Below are positions 47,647 through 55,571 of a stretch of 64,000 bases of DNA, piece after piece. Source of the DNA: Bacteroides zhangwenhongii. Its GTDB lineage: Bacteria > Bacteroidota > Bacteroidia > Bacteroidales > Bacteroidaceae. The stretch covers positions 1,736,001-1,800,000 of the forward strand of contig NZ_CP059856.1 in the NCBI RefSeq assembly GCF_009193325.2, given 5' to 3'. Both the position numbers and the translations under genes were made by a program. The notes beneath the pieces were generated by a model that saw only the letters and a list, made by a program, of their open reading frames with translations, searched no databases and was not told the DNA's origin. How positions within the stretch are numbered: position 1 is the first letter of the stretch; every line of letters starts with the position of its first letter.

Positions 47647-49523
47647 AGGTTTCCTTTTAATTGAACCAATTTATGATAAGCCATCAGCCCTAACACACAT
47701 TTCACACGTTCGTCGTCATGCTCCAATAACCCTACAGATGGAAAAGTCATTTTCTTCATTCTTTCCTGCAAATAATCCGCCCATAAACACAATTGCTCCC
47801 AATGCATATCAGCGTAACCAAAGTCCTGTTCCGCTTCAATAATAGCAGTTGTCATCATCAATATATTGGCTGCCGCTTCTATGGCACAGTCTTCTAGTTT
47901 CACCTGTTTGCTAGCAATGGGATACAAGCCTATATCGTAAGGTGGATACCTCTTTGCCCAATGAATATCTTCACAATACGCAAATATGGGCTCCAACAAC
48001 CCTTTCATCCAATCGGTGCGATTAAAAAACAACAATGCCGGAAAACTTTTATAAGCTTCTCTGACATTACCCAAAGTATCACCAAAACAAAAAAGCTTAT
48101 TGTCTGAGGATGACACAAACCTGTGAGAAGACATAAAGTTACGATAGGCAGAAAGCATGGACCCGGCAAAGGCTTCATTTCCTACTTGAAATGCCTTGAT
48201 ATTCCACCGATAATCCAATTCATCACATTCGGTTTTAAATTTCTGGTATCTGTTTCCTACAGACATCATTAATTCTTTCACCTCTCTTGTTCCATCCTTA
48301 TTCCAAAGTGGGCGCAAATTCTCACCGCTATATTGGAAAGTCCGACCTTCTTCATGTCCAATAAGTAATACACCTTTATTCTCATTTCTCGCACACAAGT
48401 TTTGAGACAAGATGATATGATTATCTTCACATGAAAACGTTGTTTCCCCTGCTATCATAGCCAAATACAAACTGTCGGACTTCGCAAAACGCCAATCATG
48501 TTCAACCCAACTATCAACTTTCCTCGTACCAAACATCCATTCCACATCTACATCAAACATAATTTCCACCGTATGCTCTTTTTCGTTTTCCGTACGAACC
48601 TGATAGGAAAGAAAACCGACAGGCCACCCTGCCATATCCCACTTTTCCGATAAGGAAGGTGAGACCAAATCAATCTGAAGTTCCACCTCTCCACACTGGA
48701 AAATAAATTGAGTCTGTGTAGCTTGCGCATTCATTTTTTTCAAAGTTGCAGGTTCCGCATCAGCATAAGTTTTATTTTCTATATACAAGCCAAAATCCAA
48801 TAAGGCAGCTCCACCTGTATTGCGGCAATATGCAGCCAAGATATTATCTCCATCCACTATTTGATTAATTGCTTCATCAGTCAAACGCTGGCATTTCGTT
48901 TGATGTGTAAATCCGCTTTCCAACAGATGTTTCCCATTACAGAAAAGTTTTATCCGATCGTCGCATACATAACGGACATAAACTTTATGATTCTTCAAAA
49001 CATTTCTATTACCGACCTTGATATGCCTGCGGACATAAATATTTTCCGCTCCCCACAGGGTATGAGCCGGATAATAATATCCTTTTATCGGACCAAAAGC
49101 CCCTTTACCATCACTCCACCAAGAATCGTCATACATCCTCTGCTCCCATCCTTTTCCCGGAAACAAGAAAGAATATTTTCCCGTCCATCCGACAGTGTCC
49201 TCCGAAAGAGGCGCTAAAGGAGATATACGTAAAGAATCACCTCCCATAAAACGATAAGGTATGCCGTCTACACGTAAAAAGCCAGTTATCGGAAACGCTT
49301 TTCCGGTTCTTAACTGCGGGTAACTTTTATTTAAGGTATCCCCCGTTAATTGGAGACTTAAACTAGGGGTAACAGCCAACAATGTATGTTCAGTAGGAAC
49401 AATAGCGGACAGGCGGGGAGTCTTCTCATCCGGACAAGCACATGCATATATCAGAGAAATAATACCTGAGGCTATAATCATTCTCCATGTTGCAACAAAT
49501 CTGATATACATTCTTATTTCCAT
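47643..49523 (-). CDS. Glutaminase-A-like exported protein, C-terminally shortened
   Basis: A 626-residue exported protein. The part GKAFPITGFLRVDGIPYRFMGG resembles the N-terminal domain of glutaminase family proteins (DUF4964/DUF5127/DUF4965/DUF1793 type). A jelly-roll-like insert (YDDSWWSDGKGAFGPIKGYY) follows. YPPYDIGLYPIASKQ, then NILMMTTAIIEAEQDFGYAD, matches the helical C-terminal barrel start. Full family members have about 830 residues and this one stops soon after, so the barrel is incomplete and activity is doubtful. It overlaps the transglutaminase-like gene by 10 bases and lepB by 4. Confidence 0.72.
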   Translation of the reverse strand: MEIRMYIRFVATWRMIIASGIISLIYACACPDEKTPRLSAIVPTEHTLLAVTPSLSLQLTGDTLNKSYPQLRTGKAFPITGFLRVDGIPYRFMGGDSLRISPLAPLSEDTVGWTGKYSFLFPGKGWEQRMYDDSWWSDGKGAFGPIKGYYYPAHTLWGAENIYVRRHIKVGNRNVLKNHKVYVRYVCDDRIKLFCNGKHLLESGFTHQTKCQRLTDEAINQIVDGDNILAAYCRNTGGAALLDFGLYIENKTYADAEPATLKKMNAQATQTQFIFQCGEVELQIDLVSPSLSEKWDMAGWPVGFLSYQVRTENEKEHTVEIMFDVDVEWMFGTRKVDSWVEHDWRFAKSDSLYLAMIAGETTFSCEDNHIILSQNLCARNENKGVLLIGHEEGRTFQYSGENLRPLWNKDGTREVKELMMSVGNRYQKFKTECDELDYRWNIKAFQVGNEAFAGSMLSAYRNFMSSHRFVSSSDNKLFCFGDTLGNVREAYKSFPALLFFNRTDWMKGLLEPIFAYCEDIHWAKRYPPYDIGLYPIASKQVKLEDCAIEAAANILMMTTAIIEAEQDFGYADMHWEQLCLWADYLQERMKKMTFPSVGLLEHDDERVKCVLGLMAYHKLVQLKGNL

Positions 49524-51526
49524 AGCTGTACCCCGTTTTCATAAATAAATATCCTCTCGTCCAATCCACGTGTATGATTTCTCAAAAGCAATACCGTATT
49601 TACAGGAATGCCCTGAAATACCAATGAGTCGGCAGTTGCCTTAATTTTTCCGGCAGACTTCCAGTCCTTGTCACAATAAAACAACTCATATACATCATCA
49701 GGACGGACATAGTTGTCTCTGTTGCGCGGAGTATAGACAATACGGTCTACACGGACTTTTCTACCCAAGTCAAGTCCCGCCCATCCACCGGTATGTTTAA
49801 AATAATCAAAGGAAGTCCACGTTTTTCCATCAAAGACATTAGTATATTCATGCGTTCCGTCATGTTGGTAACATCCGGGAGTCCCTATAATTTCCCCAGA
49901 TAAAGCTACGGTATCATTCTCCCCATAAAAAGCGACTTCCGCAATATTACATGCGCTTTTGGGCGGACCAAAATATCTTAAATAACGATATTCTTTATCA
50001 GACCAACTTTTTACAGTTGTATTCAAACGAGTAGGTCTGCCCTGTATAATAAATAAGGTGTCTTTTTCCAAAAAATCAGGATGATTGCTCCCTTCAAAAA
50101 CACCTCCTATCATTCGATTTCTGAACGCATTTTCTCTCCCAATATCACACTTAGCGTATAATATTACATCTCTCTTCTCCTTTCCTGCGGGATAATAGCA
50201 GATCTCATTACTCTGTTTATCAACATAAAAAGGATCGGTCAAAAAGCATAATGTACCATTCTCATAAGTAGCCACTCTCATAAACGAGCCATTGCGTATA
50301 TATTGAAACGATAAACGGCCAGCATCATATTCAGTCCAATCAATAGGAGTCCAACGATCCCGGTCACTGACACATAGATAAGCTATTTTCCCGATCCGTT
50401 TTGTTTTATATAGCTTTTCTAGAGGAATAACCAACTCTTTCTTAAAGTTATATCCATATGCATAAGTTACGTCCATAAATTTAGGCAAATGCCAAAATGG
50501 ATATATGTCTTCCCCATAGTTTGCCATTTGCTCATACAACTTTCTGTTCACACTAAAAGTATACCTATACACTTTAGAACTATCATCCCACCGATACCAC
50601 CAATTCTTACGTACAGGGCGTAACTTTTGCGGAAAGTCAGTCATGTACTCCTCTCCATCTTTATTCCACGTTGTTAACCAAAAATGCCCGGCATTTACAT
50701 AACTACGTACAGGAACAAAGTCAATGGCGCAAGGAATACCCAAAGCTCTAAATAAATACACTCCAAAATCAGTCACTTCTCTGCATGTTCCTGACAAATA
50801 TTGTACATATTCAGGCCCTATATGTCCAAATGGATAGGGCGTTACAGAAGTATAATAATGACTCTTATCAGGCAATTTACTTATTAAATAATTAGCGGCA
50901 ACCACAGGATCTTCGATATCTAATGAATCAGACATACGCAATGAATCAAGCAACGAATTATATTTTTCATAGTACGTTTCACGCCAATAAGATAATGGTT
51001 CATCACCTATCCGATAAGGCAGTAAGTATTCACAAAACGTTTCAAATGAGATATTCTTTCCCCAAGGTTGTTCTTGCCAAACTTTAAATGCCCAATCGAT
51101 GTTATGGCATAGGTAGGCAGAGTCTATTTCCATAATATCTCGTTTCTTATTCGGCTCTTTCATGACCCCATATACAGCCTTTACAGAGTCAGCAACTTGT
51201 TGTGGCGTTTTACCTTTACTCTTTTTCAACCATATATAGTAAGACTTGTAGTTAGCAGATTGCTCACTATCAGAATAACTATAAAAAGGCATATTTTCTA
51301 TCAGAAAACAAGCTGCTTTATACTTCAAGCTATCGCTAGAGTCTTTTTTATAACGATAAAGCACTTTCTCTAACTCCATCCTATTATCTTTCGCAACTCG
51401 TAACGCAGACTCTAGAGAAGTTATTGGCTCTTCCCTAAATACTATTGTATCGACAAGATAGCATCCTAATAGAATTATAATTATAAGTTGGATATATCGT
51501 AAGTGCTTTATCATATTCTTATTCAT
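49514..51526 (-). CDS. Transglutaminase-like membrane-anchored protein with discoidin-like C-terminus
   Basis: A 670-residue protein with an N-terminal membrane anchor (residues 10-28). The transglutaminase/protease-fold core has C248 in LSGTCREVTDFGVYLF, H281 in NAGHFWLTTW and D297 in EYMTDF, a complete Cys-His-Asp triad. The last about 130 residues resemble an F5/8 (discoidin) carbohydrate-binding domain (VFDGKTWTSFDYFKHTGGWAGLDLGRKVRVDRIVY). Bacterial members may be peptidases or crosslinkers. It overlaps DUF1573 by 4 bases and the glutaminase-like gene by 10, so the genes are translationally coupled. Confidence 0.82.
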   Translation of the reverse strand: MNKNMIKHLRYIQLIIIILLGCYLVDTIVFREEPITSLESALRVAKDNRMELEKVLYRYKKDSSDSLKYKAACFLIENMPFYSYSDSEQSANYKSYYIWLKKSKGKTPQQVADSVKAVYGVMKEPNKKRDIMEIDSAYLCHNIDWAFKVWQEQPWGKNISFETFCEYLLPYRIGDEPLSYWRETYYEKYNSLLDSLRMSDSLDIEDPVVAANYLISKLPDKSHYYTSVTPYPFGHIGPEYVQYLSGTCREVTDFGVYLFRALGIPCAIDFVPVRSYVNAGHFWLTTWNKDGEEYMTDFPQKLRPVRKNWWYRWDDSSKVYRYTFSVNRKLYEQMANYGEDIYPFWHLPKFMDVTYAYGYNFKKELVIPLEKLYKTKRIGKIAYLCVSDRDRWTPIDWTEYDAGRLSFQYIRNGSFMRVATYENGTLCFLTDPFYVDKQSNEICYYPAGKEKRDVILYAKCDIGRENAFRNRMIGGVFEGSNHPDFLEKDTLFIIQGRPTRLNTTVKSWSDKEYRYLRYFGPPKSACNIAEVAFYGENDTVALSGEIIGTPGCYQHDGTHEYTNVFDGKTWTSFDYFKHTGGWAGLDLGRKVRVDRIVYTPRNRDNYVRPDDVYELFYCDKDWKSAGKIKATADSLVFQGIPVNTVLLLRNHTRGLDERIFIYENGVQLWK

Positions 51527-52401
51527 TTTGCATTTCCACTGATATTCAATTTAAATGGAGCATTTTCCGCATTGCAATAGACTGTAAGTGTTTTATCAAA
51601 ATGTTCAGGTTGTTCTGCCTTATATTTTATTTTCAAAATAATATTTTCACCTGGTAAAACAGGTTTCTTTGCATAATCTACTTTAGTACACCCACAAGAA
51701 GTAATTACATCATTTATCACTAATGGCGATTTCCCTACATTTGAAATTACAAACTCGGTTTTTCTCTCGTCATTCCAAGAGAAATCGCCTAAATCAACTT
51801 TCTTTTTGTCAAAAGAAATAGCAGTCAAGACTTGTTCATCTACAGATGATACAACAGTTTTTCCTGAAATTATATTGAAATACAAATCTCTTATTTTCGG
51901 TTTGAGGACCGGATTTCCGATTGCTATGATCTTATCCTTTTTATCTAAAAGAAAGGTAGTGAAATTCTCCTCATCTAAAAATTTGTTCATTCTATTCAAA
52001 GTATCCTTTTCATCAATGTAAACAAAATAATTAAATTGATTATTCCTTAAATGTTTAATCAGTTTCCTTTTCCCTTTTGGATTAAAAACCATTAAACAAT
52101 TCACTCTGTTAGGATATAGAGAATCTAATTCTTCCATCATCACTTTCCATCTTGGCAATTGCAACCTACAACTGATACAACCTATTGTATCAACATAGTT
52201 CAATATAGTATAAGAGGACTGTTCTCTTGTATACTTTGTCATAACAGTATCACTCGTATAAGACGTTAAACATATACTATCAGGAAATTGAATAATCCTC
52301 CCATTCCATTCATTAACAAAACGGGCTATTCTATCTTGTTCTGATTCTTTACAAGATAATAATAATATAGCAATAAGTATCAAACTAACTAAACGTGTCA
52401 T
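51523..52401 (-). CDS. DUF1573 lipoprotein with thioredoxin-like CxxC region
   Basis: A 292-residue lipoprotein (LLLSC, Cys17). Residues about 60-180 look like a thioredoxin/redoxin fold: YVDTIGCISCRLQLPRW holds C75-x2-C78, and a later FTTFLLDKKDKIIAIGNP matches the strand before the helix in redoxins. Residues about 190-290 are a DUF1573 (immunoglobulin-like) domain with VINDVITSCGCTKVDY. It is exported and could exchange disulfides in the periplasm. It overlaps the beta-propeller gene by one base and the transglutaminase-like gene by four. Confidence 0.84.
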   Translation of the reverse strand: MTRLVSLILIAILLLSCKESEQDRIARFVNEWNGRIIQFPDSICLTSYTSDTVMTKYTREQSSYTILNYVDTIGCISCRLQLPRWKVMMEELDSLYPNRVNCLMVFNPKGKRKLIKHLRNNQFNYFVYIDEKDTLNRMNKFLDEENFTTFLLDKKDKIIAIGNPVLKPKIRDLYFNIISGKTVVSSVDEQVLTAISFDKKKVDLGDFSWNDERKTEFVISNVGKSPLVINDVITSCGCTKVDYAKKPVLPGENIILKIKYKAEQPEHFDKTLTVYCNAENAPFKLNISGNAK

Positions 52402-53570
52402 TATCTCAAATAATATTTCAAGATTACAGGATTATCATCTTCTTTTAATGTCTCCATTTTACGAATTTCTTCAGATGACATAAGATTGCGATCTACAACT
52501 TTACTAACTAAATCCGGCTGACAAATAGAGAGCAAAACATTGTCTACTATACCAAAGCAAGGATACATGATAAAAGGTTCTCCTTCTTTACATAAATAAC
52601 CTTCCTTTTGCTTTCTGTTATAAATAAAATGGCTACCATAACCTTTATCTGTTTTTGCCAAATAAACATAAACATAATCATTATTGAAAAACTTGATTAA
52701 AGGTAATATACTCTCCGACTTTTTCAAGAATTGATATCTTTCAGTTGCATCCTGCGTAACCCTTCTTCTCTCCTCATCAGAATCTGTTCGTTTCCCATGA
52801 CCACATCCGGGCAATCCTTCCAGTTTGACTTCAGCATCTCCCAAGTCAAGATACATCATCGGTTCTAACTTTTTGTTTTCTTTATCTATCCGATAAAAAT
52901 AATAGTTCAATCCAAAAGGTACATAATAAAAATTATCATCAATATGATAAAAGCAATGATGAGACATATTATTTCCGGAGATCGTCCCTTTATAATTTGC
53001 ATTTACTACTTGTTTTGTATCCAAATTAACAAAAGAAAGTTCTTGGTCGGTCCATACAAAAGGATGGTTAAAAATATAATTATTTGAATCTAAAGCCATC
53101 AAATAATCAACTGGAAATTCCGGTTTAAATTGCCTTCTGGATATAAGTTCAAATGTCGGACTATAAGTATATATTGTTCCGTATGGATTTAACAGATCAA
53201 TACCTTTCAAATATGGATTAAAACTTATATCTAAAACCATAATGTAATCTTTAGGTCCTTGTCCTTTCATTCTTTTTGAATTATCAATGTATCTTCCCTT
53301 TCCCGTAAAAGTGTAAACAATCTGATCACTAGTATAAATTGCGAACATATCAATATCTTCATCATAAATAACTTTGTTGGTTCTAAAAAGCAAAGACGAA
53401 TCATTCGTTTCGAGAGGAACAAGTTCTATTTTTTCAAAGAGAGACGAAGCCTCCCGTATAGTCTCATGTACATCAACCGGTATTATTTCAATCTCTTCCG
53501 GTAGTTTTTTATGACCACCAGAACAAGCATAAACAATAACCAATAAAATTATTATACTTACTTTTTTCAT
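52401..53570 (-). CDS. 6-bladed beta-propeller lipoprotein 1 (BF3164-like)
   Basis: A 389-residue lipoprotein (lipobox VYACSGG) of the Bacteroides 6-bladed beta-propeller group. It shows an early conserved stretch VHETIREASSLFEKIELVPL, then repeated strand pairs such as FAIYTSDQIVYTFTGKGRYID and GPKDYIMVLDISFNPYLKGIDL. The start is the ATG complementary to 53568-53570, immediately before the signal sequence; a longer frame would run through an intercistronic hairpin. It follows NVEALA gene 1, as the second propeller follows NVEALA gene 2. Binding of a peptide or cell-surface ligand is plausible but unproven. Confidence 0.83.
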   Translation of the reverse strand: MKKVSIIILLVIVYACSGGHKKLPEEIEIIPVDVHETIREASSLFEKIELVPLETNDSSLLFRTNKVIYDEDIDMFAIYTSDQIVYTFTGKGRYIDNSKRMKGQGPKDYIMVLDISFNPYLKGIDLLNPYGTIYTYSPTFELISRRQFKPEFPVDYLMALDSNNYIFNHPFVWTDQELSFVNLDTKQVVNANYKGTISGNNMSHHCFYHIDDNFYYVPFGLNYYFYRIDKENKKLEPMMYLDLGDAEVKLEGLPGCGHGKRTDSDEERRRVTQDATERYQFLKKSESILPLIKFFNNDYVYVYLAKTDKGYGSHFIYNRKQKEGYLCKEGEPFIMYPCFGIVDNVLLSICQPDLVSKVVDRNLMSSEEIRKMETLKEDDNPVILKYYLR

Positions 53571-53587
53571 TATACTTCTTTTTAATA

Positions 53588-53617
53588 TTAGAGGTTGTAT
53601 CATATTACAACCTCTAA
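53588..53617 (-). promoter_or_regulatory. Intercistronic hairpin between NVEALA gene 1 and propeller 1
   Basis: TTAGAGGTTGTA (53588-53599) and TACAACCTCTAA (53606-53617) form a perfect 12-bp stem with a 6-base loop. No U-tract follows on the minus strand. It may end or stabilise part of the transcript, so that the small peptide is made in excess. Confidence 0.8.
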
Positions 53618-53629
53618 ACGAATAAAACA

Positions 53630-53926
53630 TCAATCACAAGGCGTCACACATGAGTCATATGTACTTCCACTGAATATACAATCATCATAACGAATAAACC
53701 ACCCCATAGAACATTCACCATACATATGCCAACATCTACCAGGAGAATCATGTTTAGATTGATTACAAGTAATTTCTACATCAGGATATTCATATCTCGC
53801 TAATGCCTCAACATTTGCCAAAGCTAAAGCGGATAGCTTCACATTATTTTGCGAAGTATATATATTATATCCCGCAACAGCAGCAATAGCAACAATGGCT
53901 ATAAGCCCCATTATTTTCTTTTTCAT
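53630..53926 (-). CDS. NVEALA-family exported peptide 1, six-cysteine
   Basis: A 98-residue preprotein with a membrane-spanning signal region (residues 5-20). The family motif NVEALA is at 38-43, within ALALANVEALA. The 55-residue remainder has six cysteines (54, 65, 72, 83, 93, 97). NVEALA proteins are small exported Bacteroides proteins without known function. The ALA at the end of the motif resembles a signal peptidase I site, so cleavage there is possible (inference). It is immediately upstream of propeller 1 and downstream of a long hairpin. Confidence 0.86.
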   Translation of the reverse strand: MKKKIMGLIAIVAIAAVAGYNIYTSQNNVKLSALALANVEALARYEYPDVEITCNQSKHDSPGRCWHMYGECSMGWFIRYDDCIFSGSTYDSCVTPCD

Positions 53927-54052
53927 TTTGTATTTTTTTAGTTTATACTTTCTCCTTTTTATTCTGTATATATCATTTCAACAGAATAGCAATAGTTTGC
54001 TACATTAACTTTTTATTCTTATGTTTGCATTGGAATCTTTTTTTAAAGGTTT

Positions 54053-54111
54053 AGGAGCAGATGATATGTAAGCAAATTCGGCAAGATGAACAAACTCATC
54101 ATTCTGCTCCT
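54053..54111 (-). terminator. Long hairpin between propeller 2 and NVEALA gene 1
   Basis: AGGAGCAGATGAT (54053-54065) pairs with ATCATTCTGCTCCT (54098-54111) with one bulged base and a 32-base loop. TTAAAGG and CCTTTAA nearby could form a competing pairing. It is a partial terminator or mRNA processing site within the operon. Confidence 0.5.
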
Positions 54112-54133
54112 TTAATCAAGTTAATTATCTCAT

Positions 54134-55213
54134 TCAACCAAAACTAAATTTTAGTATTGGCTGGTCACTATTTACATCTGTCGCCATTATTGTTTTAGTG
54201 GCTTCATCTACCCAAATGCCATATATATAATGATCAAGTACATATTTACATAACGGCTCTCCTTTCAAACTAAATACATAAATGTATTTTCCACCGTCAG
54301 GAAGTCTGCCGCTTTGCCTTGCTATCTCTTTAAAGGACGTTCCATGAAACACCGCATAAATAGCACTATCAGTTACTTGAACATCACTGAATCCCATAAT
54401 GCCTGTTGGTATACCATACCCATCGGAAACTTTGAATTCAGGTTCGTTGTGCTCACCGATACGAACAACATGAGTACTGTCTTTCAAATTATAAACTTCA
54501 ACCACCTCTCCCAGTTGAGTGACAGCAGCTAAAACGCCATTATGGGGATTATAATCTAAAAAACTACGCCATGCCTGTGCTAATGCCGGACGGGCTTCAT
54601 GCAAAACTTTCTCATTTGCTGTAGGTATAGCGCCTATCTTCTCTATAAGTTTACCTTGGCAATTAACCTTTAAAAAGCGACTCTCACCTGAATAGTCAGG
54701 AATGACAAATGTTGTATCATCATACACAACAAAATCAAGTGGTCGAAGTATATCTTCATCCAATGTTACCGCTTCCTCACGAAGCAGTGAATCACCGGAT
54801 GAAGAAAAGTCTAACCTAGTTAATTCACTTTTATTGGCATCCAATGTCCAGAGTCCATGATTCTGTAAACGAAAGTTTTCCATTGAAAGCATTTCCATAG
54901 GAGAATCTCCACGCCGCCCAAAAGAAGACAGATACTGAAAACTTGGATATTGAAATAGATGTCCGTAATGATCAGTACCATGTAAATCCATCACAATAGC
55001 CTTATCTCCTTCGATTCGTATCCTAAACGGATAGCGTAATAAAGCCGTATCAAGCTCTATTACCTCACCCTTCAGTTCTTTTTTTTGTGGAAACTCTGAA
55101 TAAAAGAATACATTTCCTCCATATTCCTTATGCTTTGTACTGCAAGCCAGAAAAACAAAGAAAAGAAACAGGAGACTAATATTACTCTTCAAGGCTGTAT
55201 CCTCCAAAAACAT
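54134..55213 (-). CDS. 6-bladed beta-propeller lipoprotein 2 (BF3164-like)
   Basis: A 359-residue lipoprotein (LLFLFFVFLACS, lipobox Cys near residue 24). It has repeated beta-propeller blades such as GLWTLDANKSELTRLDF, DTTFVIPDYSGESRFLKVN and YIYVFSLKGEPLCKYVLDHYIYGIW. The ATG complementary to 55211-55213 is used; a TTG two codons upstream also opens the frame. It overlaps the end of NVEALA gene 2 by 32 bases, indicating coupled translation. It is paralogous in layout, though not closely in sequence, to propeller 1. Confidence 0.85.
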   Translation of the reverse strand: MFLEDTALKSNISLLFLFFVFLACSTKHKEYGGNVFFYSEFPQKKELKGEVIELDTALLRYPFRIRIEGDKAIVMDLHGTDHYGHLFQYPSFQYLSSFGRRGDSPMEMLSMENFRLQNHGLWTLDANKSELTRLDFSSSGDSLLREEAVTLDEDILRPLDFVVYDDTTFVIPDYSGESRFLKVNCQGKLIEKIGAIPTANEKVLHEARPALAQAWRSFLDYNPHNGVLAAVTQLGEVVEVYNLKDSTHVVRIGEHNEPEFKVSDGYGIPTGIMGFSDVQVTDSAIYAVFHGTSFKEIARQSGRLPDGGKYIYVFSLKGEPLCKYVLDHYIYGIWVDEATKTIMATDVNSDQPILKFSFG

Positions 55214-55427
55214 ATTCAACTTTGGTATGAAATACAGGACAATCTACCGAACCTATGCCAAAACATTGCCTAATCCCTATATTTTCATCAGCAGCTAAAG
55301 CTTCTATATTATATAAAAGCAATGAACTTACTTGTTTTTTGTGAATACTCCTATTTTTAATAGCCACAATTGTTACGGCACATACAAATAAAATAATAAC
55401 CAATTTTTTCATACTGCTTTTGTTCAT
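55182..55427 (-). CDS. NVEALA-family exported peptide 2
   Basis: An 81-residue preprotein: a signal-type hydrophobic stretch (residues 9-23), then SLLLYNIEALA with the variant motif NIEALA at 40-45, then a 36-residue tail with two cysteines (55 and 63). It overlaps the following propeller gene by 32 bases. It is the first gene after the consensus promoter at 55446-55476. The leader before the first ATG would be only about 12 bases, so the second Met (residue 6) could be the real start. Confidence 0.82.
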   Translation of the reverse strand: MNKSSMKKLVIILFVCAVTIVAIKNRSIHKKQVSSLLLYNIEALAADENIGIRQCFGIGSVDCPVFHTKVEYVFGGYSLEE

Positions 55428-55445
55428 TAAGATTAATTATGCGAA

Positions 55446-55512
55446 CAAAAGTAGATGACAAAGATTAGATAGCAAAAAAAAATAGCGGACCATATCGGAC
55501 CAACTATTTTTT
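55446..55512 (-). promoter_or_regulatory. Consensus promoter and CGGACC direct repeat of the NVEALA operon
   Basis: On the minus strand TTTG (55473-55476), 19 bases, TACTTTTG (55446-55453): exact consensus. Just upstream, CGGACC at 55486-55491 is repeated at 55496-55501, a 10-base period on one face of the helix. AAAATAG and CTATTTT flank the pair as inverted arms (55479-55485 and 55504-55510). This looks like a tandem site for a winged-helix regulator. Confidence 0.8.
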
Positions 55513-55516
55513 CTTC

Positions 55517-55543
55517 AAAAACACCGATGAAATCGGCATTTTT
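55517..55543 (-). terminator. Terminator of the membrane-bound regulator gene
   Basis: On the minus strand AAAAATGCCGAT pairs with ATCGGTGTTTTT around a 3-base loop (12 bp, two G-U pairs), with a U-rich 3' arm. It separates the regulator from the NVEALA operon. Confidence 0.85.
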
Positions 55544-55571
55544 GAAAGCAGCTATTTGTTAATAAATACCA

